NCBI GenBank assembly: GCA_006386115.1
Contig: VFIW01000081.1
Coordinates: 124,001 to 188,000, forward strand
Length of the DNA: 64,000 nucleotides
DNA from: Globisporangium splendens
Taxonomy: Eukaryota; Oomycota; Peronosporomycetes; Pythiales; Pythiaceae
Direction of reading: 5' to 3'
In this document: positions 23,311 through 34,035 of the stretch, piece after piece
Position numbering within the stretch: the first letter of the stretch is position 1
Layout: every line of letters begins with the position of its first letter
Notes under the pieces: generated by a model
Databases searched by the model: none
The model's input: only the letters and a program-made list of their open reading frames with translations
Told to the model about the DNA's origin: nothing
Program-made: the position numbers and the translations under genes

Positions 23311-23790
23311 TATCATTATAAGGTGAGGTATATTTAGGTTCATCGTCGTGACCTACAATATCAATTCTCCTACCTAATCTTCATTAAGAATTTCATATAG
23401 GAGTGTAAAAGTGTCTATAGCGCGGATATGATCGCCATCTCAGCAGTCGATTCGATTGGATCCGAATCCATGCGTCGCAGATGCGCACACCAAATGGTCT
23501 GTATGAGCGACGCGCTCATATATCGCCACAGCATGTGTGCGACGGGATAGAGATGATCTTGGAGATGTTCATTGGAGAACTTGTGTCTGATAGTGTGTCT
23601 CTTGATCGTGGTCTATGCATTCCTTGGAGTATCTGGTAGATCAGGACCTGTCTCATCTGCTTGGGCATGATCCTATCATTGCGATTGAGTACAGACTTCC
23701 CCTATAACAAAAAGTGCTCCAGAGTTTTGCAGTCTTTGCGGATCCTAATGCAGTGGCACCATGCTTTCAGTTGGCAACAAATCAACACAG
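23311..23790 (-). mobile_element. Internally deleted LINE remnant (copy B), inverse to the 39-40 kb copy
   Basis: Read on the minus strand, this is closely similar to parts of the LINE remnant at 38.8-40.2 kb. The stretch at about 23450-23650 matches 39140-39345 (for example ATATGAGCGCGTCGCTCATA and its context). The stretch at about 23325-23440 matches the 3' untranslated end at 40130-40225. The ~790 bp in between, which encode RNase H in the other copy, are missing here. A zf-RVT-like segment is still visible near 23690-23760 but has an in-frame stop. It is a dead element. Confidence 0.65.
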
Positions 23791-25464
23791 CATCTCAATT
23801 ACACTCGAGACAGAGAGATATCTGACAGCGTGAACACTTTTCAAGATGTGGTCATTTTGGCTATAAGATAATATCAGCAAAAACGCTTTTGCAGTCAGGT
23901 GTCATTGCGCCACACACTCATGTCTGTGGCTCACATATTTCAAAACCTTTTGCATCAAATTTCCGGAGAGATCAATGCATTACGGCTGCATCAAACCACA
24001 ATGAAGCGTCCAGCAGCACACAATTCTAACTGAATTCTATGGTGACATCAAGATGCTTTCCTTCCTCCTCTCAGTATATGACTCGAGGTGAAATAGGATT
24101 AGGAATCGGCACAAAAGATTGGTCGTTTCGCGCCTTTCCATCCGTTTCATCGCACCAGTTTGCAGGAGCCAAGAATGCCCAGAAACGATCTGGGAAACAC
24201 ACAAGCAATACGATATAGCTTTATAGATCAAGAGCACTGCATTTAACGTTGATTGAAGCGTGTATACGTGTCCTCATATGAAAGACTGGCACGAAATGCT
24301 TAGATGTTCATGGGTGACCGCTGTATTGAGCCTTCATGGTGTTGCCTTTCTCTTTTTGCAGTGTATGCTGTTGAGCATTGCAAGTGTTCGGATAATTCGT
24401 GAGTTATCAGCGCAAAAGAGAATAAAACGGGTTTATTGGTTCTTGGTTCGCAACTAACAGTAAAATTCTGTAGGCGTTTTATTTTGGCTCAAGATTTGCG
24501 TTGCACTCCCGTATTTGGACAGTCTCTGGAAAACAAACGCAACATAACAAACCATTAAGGGCATCTCGACCAGTTGAATTCAACGCTGACCAAACGACGC
24601 GTTTGACGGAGATTTGTTCTTTTGGTTTGCCCACCAGTCTGACCAAACACCTACCAGGTTAGCCAGAGGGCTCGAAAAAATGAAAGTCCGAGGTGACCTG
24701 GCAGCACTCGGACTTCAGCGACAGGTAGGCTCGGACGGCAATCGTGCACACCATAGCAGCTGGAGCACATCAATAGACGCACTCTAACCTGACAATTGCC
24801 GACACCGAGACCATTTGCAAAGTACTCGGTGCTAAAATGGAAAGTTTGGGCAGACAGATCGCTGAGATCCTCGCTTGTTTCCGTCGATTTGAATTGCCCA
24901 GTGTGGCTTGTTTAGCTGTGATCTCTGCGACGAGGTTGCCAAAAAGCTAAAATCACTGGTGCTGGTGTGTATGTGTTTTTGACGATTTCGAGAAAGCTTC
25001 GTTTGTGTCCAAACGGAATAACAAAGATACAACTGCACTGGTGGAGATGCTCTGACAGCACCTCACTAAAAAACACTTTTGGAATAGTGTTTGTTGGTAG
25101 AAATTAGAAATTGAGGTATACAACAGAGACTTCGCAAGTCAAGTGTAAGGGGGCTTGTGTAGTTGATGGCAAATTGAGAAGTGAGATTGATATTACTGTT
25201 TAAGAAAAACTCAACTACTTCGTTGCTAGTCCTTGGCCCCCTTGGGGCTCTTCCTACTCTGTTTCTTTCTCTTGCATGCTACTTGATTTTTTACTGGATT
25301 TTCTCATATCTGATTTGTCTTCCTTTTTGTGGACAGGATCGCTTCTGAGATAACAGATGGGTTCTCGTCATATCTTTACCTATGCATAAACATACAATCA
25401 TTCCTAAATGTGTCGTAATCATCTGCCAACATTCCGATATTCCGAAATATTGGTACATTGTCAC
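23791..25464. other. Gene-poor, AT-richer region
   Basis: I see no supported gene. Short frames only. A few short similarities to transposon-like sequence cannot be resolved by eye. Confidence 0.3.
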
Positions 25465-25600
25465 GTGTGCCTGACCTCGCACGCCAGGCACGCGCGTAGG
25501 ATTGGCATGTGCCTGACTTCGCACGTGCCTAGCGTGGGGAGCGTCGTGGCATGTGTAGCGTGTGCCTGACCTCGAGTCCGAGGTCAGACACTCTTCTGCA
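25465..25600. repeat. Short interspersed repeats GTGCCTGAC(C/T)TCG
   Basis: The motif GTGCCTGACYTCG occurs three times (near 25467, 25509 and 25562), and its reverse complement CGAGGTCAGACAC follows at about 25579, so parts can fold into hairpins. A TATA-like GCATATAAG lies just downstream near 25598. This could be the promoter half of an LTR, but I found no matching second LTR. Confidence 0.4.
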
Positions 25601-26844
25601 TATAAGTTAAAGTATACAGTTAGTGGTAACGAGTCAGATAAAAATACAGTTGCAGGTAGGACACCTGGATAAGAAGAAAAGTCGAATCAGTTGAAGGAAA
25701 GGATAGGCATGCATGCAGGGAGGCTTGGACGTAGTGCTAGCGAACTAAGTCCTCCATTCAATTCACTTTCCAATTTGCCATCAAGTTGCTACCTCCTCCT
25801 CCGAGTTCAAGCCATCGCCCACGACTTTCAGCCAATCAAGTTCCGACTTTCCGACTTTCGACCAATCAGATCTCAAGAAGACCCCAAACCGTTACATACA
25901 TTGTACCATCATGGTACCATCGACCCTTACAATGACAATGTGCAAGGTGATCTGGCACTAGACCCTCCATTACTTGCCAACACAACTCCTCAAGTGTTCC
26001 GGTTTTCAAACTCCCGCTTATTGAAACAACACTGCCATCTGAACCGACACTGTATACGCTGATCAGGCAAACACTACCACGATCGCCGCTCGCTGCCTTA
26101 CCAGACATTACGCTCACATTACTCGACACTGAATTAGCAGTCATGGTGTCAATGCTCACACGCTGGCTGCTCGATCCGCTCAATAGGGTGCACGAGTGTC
26201 CGATGATTATCTTTCACCTACTAGGTGCTGATTTCCACCTCAATCAGTTTTCTGTCGCCACTGCACATGTCACTCATACTCTTTGCTTTCTCTGATGGCC
26301 GTACTTTTGTCCACTGATGATCGTCGATGAACTTTATATGGCGTCTTCTCGGCACACTTTGCCAGGCTGAAGTACAATAGGTATGGCAAACGCAGTGCAA
26401 ATGCAAAGTTGGGCGTTGCAGTGCGTGTGCAGCCTGTCGTCGCTGTGGGTGTGACTACGACGGTGTCCCAGTCGCGCAAAAGGTTTACCGAAAGCGTGGA
26501 CAGCACGGCGCTCCATTCGCAAGCGAGAAGAGGCGAGTGCCTCGTGCTACCAATACATACAAAAGAGGAGATCTTTTTGAATCTCCAGTCGCCCCGAAAG
26601 CACCGGAAAGATCAAAAAGCCCGCCAGCAACCATGCCAACAGTACTAATTTCGTCGTTCATTCATCACTTTCGAGTAAAAGTGAGGCTGCTGAACCTCGG
26701 CGTCTACAAACGCCAGCCGATGCATTGCGTGAGTTTGGGTTGGAGGAGAAGATTGGTTTTTGGTGCTCCCATGGTCTAAATAAAGCGAAACGAAGCGATC
26801 CGAAGACGTGGAACGATTCGAAGCAGCCAGCTATTACCAGTATC
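25601..26844. other. Unassigned region, possibly degraded transposon sequence
   Basis: Frames of about 80-125 codons on both strands overlap each other and lack recognisable domains. I see no supportable gene. Confidence 0.3.
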
Positions 26845-27360
26845 ATGACGTAATGGGCCATAACCAGCCATTACATGAAGGTGGATCTGTTCCCAGATCT
26901 AGTGTGGCACACACCACCTTCAGCGTGCATTGTGGAGACACAAATAACAAAGGGATTACGGTAATACAGTCCCCACATGCACGTGTGACGTCATTCGATG
27001 ACGTCACGAGTGTTCTCTGTGCTGATCAGTGCAGAATGTTGTTCTCATGTACTAATCAGTACAGAGCGATGACATCCATGTACTAATCAAGTACTGAGTG
27101 ATGGTTCCTGCTTGGGAAACTGGGCTGGCGACGAGACCGACGTGTCTCTGCCACCTGAAGTGAGTGGCGCGAGCCAATCACTTTGCAGGGATTTTAAATA
27201 AGACTTGAAGTTCAAGCTTCTAGAAGATCCCGTAGGTTCAACCTCAGTGTACCCAAGGTTTTATATATCAGATTCATAGGTTTTATTGTGTATGTTTAGG
27301 TTTTAGTTATAAAACCTGTAGGATCCCTTGGGGTTCATTAGCAAGTAGCGACAGGAACCA
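26845..27360. repeat. LTR-like sequence with internal ~31-bp repeats and 9-bp terminal inverted repeats
   Basis: The left end (TGACGTAATGGGCC...CCATTACATG, from 26846) resembles the first 40 bp of the chromovirus LTRs downstream. At 27022, 27052 and 27083 three imperfect ~31-bp units carry the core CT(G/A)ATCA..GTACTG. TGGTTCCTG at 27102-27110 is exactly inverse to CAGGAACCA at 27352-27360. This may be one diverged solo LTR or two nested short elements. I see no clear target-site duplication. Confidence 0.35.
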
Positions 27361-27504
27361 TAACCTTTTTAATTCAGTTGCAAATTTTCCTCCAAGCCCT
27401 CAAGTCTTCTTCCTCCCTCCAAGTCGGGAGATCGCTTCCTCTGGCACAAGCGTGTGTGCCGTGTTTGAGGGACTGTTGAAAGCAGCACCATCTTACACTA
27501 ACGA

Positions 27505-27897
27505 TGTGATGGGGCTTCCCGTTACATGGGTTCTTGGGTACAAAGAGTGTGGGTCATACCCACACGGGTTCCACCACGCTCTACAAACCCACCCGTTAAC
27601 CCATGAACACTGTATGTAGCCAGTTGCATTTTAGCCAATAAGAACATTCCATTAAAGTTTAATCTTATTGGATGATAGTCGGATTGGACACCCGACTATC
27701 TACCAATCGAAGACGCCGTAGGAACAACCCATCCGATTTGCATTTCAAACCTTCAGATTTCAATTCACTTCTCTTTTTGCACGTTATCACGCAAAGCTCC
27801 CTTCCTTCTTTTGGACACAGCGTTACCGCTGTGCCCTTCCTCTCACCTGCGCTTCCTCAACGCACGTGTACGCCGTACAACGGGCTACCCCGTTACA
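27505..27897 (+). repeat. Diverged solo LTR related to the adjacent chromovirus
   Basis: This 393-bp stretch aligns along its whole length with the LTRs of the element that starts 158 bp downstream. It shares the TG start, the opening palindrome around ATGGGG.(C/T)TCCC, CACCGTAGG/GCCGTAGG, CGCAAAGCTCCCTTCCTT, ACGCACGTGTACGCCGT and the final GTTACA, but differs at many positions and has small indels. No internal element follows and the flanking 5-mers do not match (AACGA and TTCGC), so it is an old solo LTR of the same lineage. Confidence 0.75.
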
Positions 27898-28054
27898 TTC
27901 GCTGCACTGTGGGATGCGCATGACACTTTTATTTCTGCATCCGATTTGTTTCCATTCGAATATAAGATTTAACAGTCATTTGATGGATTTGGTTTTGTTC
28001 ATGGTGATTTTGGATTTGTTTAGGCGTATTTGGTTTTGTTCTTTGGTGAACTTG

Positions 28055-28441
28055 TGTAATGGGGCCTCCCATTACATGGGTTCCCGGGTCAGGAGAGTGT
28101 GGGTTTTCTCCCGCATGGGTTTTACCACCTCTTCCGAACCCACCCACGTCGTACAGTTGGAGACACATTAATATGTGTCACTCATGAACACTGTACGCAG
28201 CCATTTGCATATTAGCCAATAAGACTAAGCCGTTAAGATTTAATCCCATTGGATGATAGTCGGACTGGACATCCGATTATCTACCAATGAGAGACACCGT
28301 AGGTTTCAGTCACTACGATTGCATGTTAGCAATTTAACGTTTTAATTCACTTCTCAATTTGCACGGTAACGCGCAAAGCTCCCTTCCTTTCACCTGCGTT
28401 TCCTCAACGCACGTGTACGCCGTGTAACGAGTCCCGTTACA
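28055..28441 (+). repeat. 5' LTR of chromovirus
   Basis: 387 bp, TG...CA, from TGTAATGGGG to CCGTTACA. It differs from the 3' LTR at four sites by my count: near the start (CCTCCC/CCACCC), a CGC/CAC, a GCA/GTA and a final GTCCC/GTACC. The opening bases form a short palindrome (GTAATGGG..CCCATTAC). The internal palindrome CATTAATATG and a direct GTACG repeat are present in both. Confidence 0.95.
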
Positions 28442-28443
28442 CC

Positions 28444-28451
28444 TGGTAGCA
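28444..28451 (+). other. Primer-binding site
   Basis: TGGTAGCA, two bases after the 5' LTR, is complementary to the 3' end of typical eukaryotic initiator tRNA-Met (…TGCTACCA). The match is 8 nt and not extended, so it is a likely but short PBS. Confidence 0.6.
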
Positions 28452-28491
28452 ATTTGTGGTTCGTCCAACCACAGAGCGGGAGCCGTCAGTA

Positions 28492-29562
28492 ATGAGTACT
28501 GACGAAGAACCGATGATGAATCTCGAACCCGCGGAAACCGCGAGTGCGACGATCAACCGGGAGGATTGCCTCCACTTGAGTGATCTCGAGTGGAGTGCCT
28601 TCCAACGGATGTGGACGATCATCGGCGAAAAGGCCGTGTTCGCCATCCTTGCCACCCTGTCGCAGGATCAACATCGCCTCACGGCGATCGGGTTCCTGCA
28701 GAAGGAGGCAGAAGACCGTGGAAGAGAAGCAACCCGCGCAGCTCCTGCGCAGGTACAGTTCCCACGACAAAAGCCTGTGAGGCTTGAAGTCGCGAAGTAT
28801 GGCGGAGGAGACAATGAGCCTCTCCTCCGATGGTTCGTCGAAATCGATGCCGCCATTCGCTCCGGACAAATCTACGATCCGGAGCAACAGGTCGATTTCG
28901 CGATGTCCAAGCTCGCTGGGAGAGCCAAGAGCTGGGCATTTGGTCGCCGAATGGCCGACCATGGTTGTTTCTCCACACTTTCGGAGTTTAAAGGCGACAT
29001 CCGTGCCGCCTTCGAGCCACCAAAGTCGGAATTCCGTACTCGCACGGAATTTCTCGAAATCCGACAGGATAAACGCGATCTCCACGCGTATATCCAGCAT
29101 GCCCGATACTTGGTATCAAGTATCGTGTCTGAGCCAATCGACATGGCGACGCAAGTCGTCACGTTCATGAAAGATTTGGTGGATGGTCCCGTCAAGACCT
29201 ACCTATTCCGGGAATACCCGGAAACGCTAGAGCAAGCAATCGCTCTGGCGCTTCAGGAAGACTTTAGCGCGAAGCAAGCACGGCTTCACGCGTTCCCTTA
29301 CCGCGCCGCGCAGTTCCGGCACGCGAGACCTCCTCCACGTTACAGTGGATCCGAACCAATGGATCTCTCGTTGGTTCAAGCTTCGGCGGCTTCGACGAGA
29401 CCCGTCGGCAAGCGCAAGCTGCGGTGCCACTGCTGCCAGATACTGGGGCACTTTCAATACGAGTGCCGAGCGGCGCAGCCCGCTCCCCGCGTCCGAGACA
29501 CACATCGGACGACTTCTTCGCGTCCAACGCGCGAAGAAACAAAAAACGTCAACCACCAGTAG
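28492..29562 (+). CDS. gag: Chromovirus Gag
   Basis: A 356-residue Gag capsid/nucleocapsid protein of the retrotransposon, starting at the ATG at 28492, 50 bp after the LTR. The middle part has the retrotransposon Gag pattern (LRWF.EID, then W......WL-like helices and the YL...Y.EL-type region around residues 110-230). Near the C-terminus is one CCHC zinc knuckle (CHCCQILGHFQYEC, about residues 313-326). The last codons contain an A-AAA-AAC slippery sequence, and pol continues in the -1 frame. The frame is intact, so the protein could still be made. Confidence 0.85.
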   Translation: MSTDEEPMMNLEPAETASATINREDCLHLSDLEWSAFQRMWTIIGEKAVFAILATLSQDQHRLTAIGFLQKEAEDRGREATRAAPAQVQFPRQKPVRLEVAKYGGGDNEPLLRWFVEIDAAIRSGQIYDPEQQVDFAMSKLAGRAKSWAFGRRMADHGCFSTLSEFKGDIRAAFEPPKSEFRTRTEFLEIRQDKRDLHAYIQHARYLVSSIVSEPIDMATQVVTFMKDLVDGPVKTYLFREYPETLEQAIALALQEDFSAKQARLHAFPYRAAQFRHARPPPRYSGSEPMDLSLVQASAASTRPVGKRKLRCHCCQILGHFQYECRAAQPAPRVRDTHRTTSSRPTREETKNVNHQ

Positions 29563-32500
29563 ACGCGGGGCGCTTTACTGGCGAATATGCATCTGGTGTG
29601 ATCGTGGTGCACGAGACGCAAGCCCCCAGCGTGCATGACGCGCGCTGCTGGACTACCACGACTGCGGAGGAGCCGAGAGATCGGCTCATCCAACTTGAGA
29701 TAACCGTAGAGGGATTTACGACCCCTCTGCGGGCACTGCTAGACACGGGTGCGTCGAACAACTTTGTTCGATCGCATGTCGCCCGTGCGCTAGCGAGAGT
29801 AATTTCGGAGGAATCACATTCCTCTGACTCGAAGATCACCGTGCGGTTGGCAACAGGTGCCACCGTCACGACGGAGAAACACGTGACACGAAGCCGTGTC
29901 ACGCATGATGGACGCCAAATGGAAGGAGACTTCGTTTGGCTGGATTTCGATGACAAGTTCGATGTCATCCTTGGAATGCCATGGCTGAAGAAGTATCAGC
30001 CGATCATCGATTGGAATCAACAATCGATCAGTTACCCCGCTATGAAGCGGAACAAGGCTAACCGCCCGTCGGCGCGCAACGCGCTGTCGGTTAACGAACA
30101 TGATGCAAGGGTGTGCGATGGCCCCCTTAGCACGATGCTCGATGGAGAAGCCACCCGAAAGTCTAAAGGACAGACTTCGGTTGCTCATCGCTCTGTACAG
30201 AAGAGCGATGACGAAGGAAAGGTACCGCCAATGGAGACCTCTGATCAAGGCTCCTCGTGCGAAGTCATCAGTGTCATGGTCACTGATGAGGATGGATCTC
30301 ATATTCATGAGATGGCGTTAGAAGACCCTCCGAAGGACGCTTCGGAAGTGGTAACGCTACCAATCATGAGCCAGAAACGGTTCATGAAAGAACTGCATCG
30401 AGGCACCCTCGAGCAGATATGTTACATTGCTCCTCAGGAACCGAGCAATGCCAAGTCGGCAGTACAGAGACGCCCACTCGATGAATGTTTCCTTGCGTCG
30501 TCATCAGTGATGGACACTGATGTGCTCGACGAGCCAACGAAGAAGGAACGATTCCAGGCTCAGGGATGGGAATCCCTGAAGGACAGTCCATTCTACGGAC
30601 TATTGAAGGAGTACGAAGACGTATTCCCAGAAGAAGTTCCCAGTCGTCTTCCGACAGACAAAGGAGTTCGGCATGAGATTGATCTCAAGCAGGGAACAAA
30701 GTACTGCGTCACGAGGCAATGGCCACTGCCTCGAGAGCAAGTCAAGGTGATCGACGAGTTCTTTGAAGCTCGTCGTAAAGCGGGCCAAGTGCGCGAGTCG
30801 AATTCTCCGCACTGCAGCCCCACCTTCTGTGTGAAAAAGGCCACAGGAGGTTGGAGGATCGTGCATGCGTTCAACAAGTTGAATGCGGCAACAATCCCGG
30901 CGCAAACGCCGATACCTCGCAAAGATGTCATCATTGACAGCATGCAAGGTAGTACTATCTTTAGTACGATCGATTTGAGAGATGGGTTCTATCAAATCTT
31001 GATGCGTGAAAAGGATATCCCTTTCACAGCAGTCAGCATCCCCGAGCGGGATGCTGTGGGAGTGGCTCGTAATGCCACAGGGGCTAACAAATGCTCCCGC
31101 CACGTTCAATAGATGCGTCACGCAACTGTTACGGCCAGTGCGAGACTTCGCACCAAGCTATTTTGACGATGTGTTAATACACAGTCGTGCATCGGATGCT
31201 GCATCCGATGTGGAAGTGCACAAAGAGCACCTCCGAAACCTTCTCGACTTGATGCGAAAGCACAAGCTGTACGCAAACACACAAAAGTGTATGTTTGGTG
31301 TTGATGAGATCCCCGTTCTCGGTTGCTTTGTCGGCAAGAACGGAGTGCGTCCTGATCCCGAAAAGATCAAGGTGATCAACGATTGGCCTGTTCCAACAAG
31401 CCAAAAGGATCTTCGCAAGTTCCTCGGTCTTGCGACGTATCTCCATAAGTACTCGCAGAACTATGCGGGTATCATCCGACCTCTTTCATCATTACTGAAG
31501 AAAGACGTCGACTGGAAGTGGTCCGACGAATATCAAGATGCATTCGTCAAGGTGAAAAGCAGTCTCATGGAAGCTCCGGTTCTCGCGATCGCCGATCACG
31601 AGCGACCATTCTATGTGGTCTGTGATGCATCCGACTTTGCAATCGGATGCGCGCTCATGCAGCGCGACGATGAAGATCGAGAACGCGTGATCTGCTGTCA
31701 GTCGCGTCAGCTGAAGCCAGCTGAGCGCAATTGTCCGGTTCATGACAAGGAGTTGCTTGCCATGAAGTACCCTCTTACGAAGTTCAGAGTGTATTTGCTC
31801 GGAAGTAAACGGTTCACCGTCTACACTGACCACGCTTCGCTCCGCACCGCAGTGAAGTCGCCACATCTGTCGCAAGGAATGGCCCGATGGCTTTCTTTCT
31901 TTGCGGAGTACGAGTTTGACGTCGAGTACAAACCCGGACGGTTCAACGTGATCGCGGATGCGTTACCACGTCGCCCAGACTTTGAGCCGAAAGCGAAAGA
32001 CTCAAAGGAAGACCGTGTGATTGCCATCACACGGGAAAGCACGCCGACATCGTCGCTCCTCGACGATATCAAAAGAGCGTATGCGACAGATAGCGACATC
32101 AGTCGAGTTGTTGCCCACTTGTCACACCCGTCTGATAAGTCGCTCAAGGCGTTGGATCCGGCTCAACGCGCTCGTCTACATCGTTACGAGATGCGCAACG
32201 ATGTTCTCTACTACCGTATAGATGACAGCGACGAGCCACGCGCTGTCGTTCCAAACGATAGTGACCTTCGCAATCGTGTGCTCTTCGAGTACCACGATGC
32301 GCCTTTCCGCGGCCATCCAGGACGCGAGAAAACGTATCTCGCGCTTTCCCGCGACTTCTGTTGGTCCCACCAATACAAGTGGGTCCGCAAATACGTACGC
32401 GCATGCGAGGTTTGCCAGTGCGTCAAGCCAGCACCGGTGACCAACGCACCGCTGCGATCTCTGCCAGTCCCGACGGACTGTTGGAAGTCAGTCTCGATGG

Positions 32501-34035
32501 ACTTCATCTTCGGTCTTCCTGCTGACTCCAGCAAGAAGACTGGCATCCTCGTCATCGTGGATCGCTTCAGTAAGATGGTCCATCTCAGTGCTGTCCCTGC
32601 TAGCGTCACCGCAAAGCAGACGGCGCAGATATTCCTGGATTCTGTGTTTAGGTTACACGGAATGCCCACTGAAATCGTGTCGGACCGAGATCCACGATTC
32701 ACAGCTGCCTTCTGGCAAGAGTTGTTCCGACTCTTGGGCACTCAGCTCAAGATGTCGACAGCTGATCATCCGCAGACAGATGGTCAGACCGAGCGTGTAA
32801 ATCGCACGCTCGAGGATATTCTGCGCAGCTATGCGCATTCATTCACTCACTGGAATGAATGTCTCCCTCTCGCAGAGTTTGCAATCAACAACTCTGTGCA
32901 TGTCTCAACCGGGCACACGCCATTCTACGTGAACGCCCTCAGGCACCCACGTGTTCCGTCCATCCTCGGTGGGATGTCCCCTCCGTCGGTGACATCTCCC
33001 TTGAGTGGGGGAGGAGTCCGCGAAGCAGCTGCTTCGGAACAAGCGAAGAGCGCGGAGATCTCGCACCATCATGGGCAGGCAACTGCTCATGCGGCGATCG
33101 TCGACAAAGACATCGTTACAACAGTGTTGCAGCGGCAAGCTGTCATCCGCTTTGTCCGCGATTCAATCGCCGACGCAATGGATGGTCAGAAAGAACAAGC
33201 GGACAAGAGTGGCCGCAAAAACACGAACGAGTTTCAACGAAATTCGTTTGTTTTATTATCGACTGCTAACCTACCTAACAGAGTGGTGAGCAGTGACAGC
33301 AACAAGTTGCTGCCAAGATACATTGGCCCTTTCAAGGTCCTTGAAAGGATTGGGGACGCATACACGTTGGAGCTTCCTCCAACTATGCGTCTACACCCAA
33401 CGTTCTACGTTGGGCGTCTCAAAGCGTATCATCGCCACGATGACTCGTCGGTCTCTTCCTCTTCAGGAGACCGTGGTCGCGAAGGATCCCAAGCACAAGC
33501 TTGTGATCAGCCTCGAGCCTCGAGAGCCGTCCCTCGAGCCGCTCGTGCTTCGCGATCATCTCGCTTAGCTCGGCCCGAAGTCGGAGAACCTCGTTCTCCC
33601 GCTCAGCGTACTTCAGCCGATCAAGAAGACGCTGATCACTCTGAGGATGCGCCTCAGAGTCACGAGCAGATCTTCCCTCCTCCAGCTCCTCCGTTGCGAA
33701 ACTCCGAGGGGAACCAACGCTGGATCGTGGAGAAGATACTTGCTCATCGCGATCGATCGTCGCTAGGGAAGAAGGAGCGCGTCTATCGCGTTCGTTGGCT
33801 TGGTTACCCGCCAGATCGAGATACCTGGGAACCGACCGCGATGCTCCAAGCCGATGTTCCTGGCTTGGTGCAGCAATACGAGAGTCGATTAGCATCGACT
33901 CTCGCTTCCACAACTCGCGGATTCGATCTTGCAATCCGCGAGGAAGCATCACGCCGTTGTAACCACGAAGGTGCTCCTCAGTCAACTGAGGATCATCGCT
34001 GGTGCAGATGCGGCAACCCCTCGGTGTGGTCTTGA
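29424..34035 (+). pseudogene. pol: Chromovirus Pol (PR-RT-RNase H-INT-chromodomain), broken by one inserted base
   Basis: The -1 frame relative to gag opens at 29424. An aspartic protease has its LLDTGAS motif near 29737-29757. Reverse transcriptase follows from about 30600, with FSTIDLRDGFYQI near 30960 and the YFDD active site near 31160. Between these an extra C near 31047 shifts the frame: the first part runs to a stop at 31112 and the rest continues in another frame to 34035. RNase H (VVCDASDFAIGCAL near 31617), the integrase HHCC zinc finger (about 32290-32425) and the DDE core (D near 32500 and 32690, E near 32795) follow. A C-terminal chromodomain (RVRWLGY near 33790, WEP near 33830) marks it as a chromovirus. 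I saw no other interruption. The 3' 600 bp overlap an antisense frame. Confidence 0.85.
29541..29581 (+). promoter_or_regulatory. Predicted -1 ribosomal frameshift signal between gag and pol
   Basis: The heptamer A AAA AAC lies at 29541-29547 in the correct phase relative to gag (ACA AAA AAC), 12 nt before the gag stop (29560-29562). Eight nucleotides downstream a hairpin can form: CCAGTA (29556-29561) pairs with TACTGG (29576-29581), with an inner GCG/CGC stem. Slippage by -1 enters the protease-pol frame, which overlaps gag from 29424. Confidence 0.72.

Noticed and set aside
25081..26200. A complete second LTR retrotransposon around the repeat array
   Set aside because: No matching second LTR, no gag/pol motifs and no target-site duplication could be found.
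15769..28000. tRNA or other structured RNA genes in the gene-poor region
   Set aside because: I looked for the conserved T-loop GGTTCGAANCC and A/B-box pairs and found no convincing cloverleaf.
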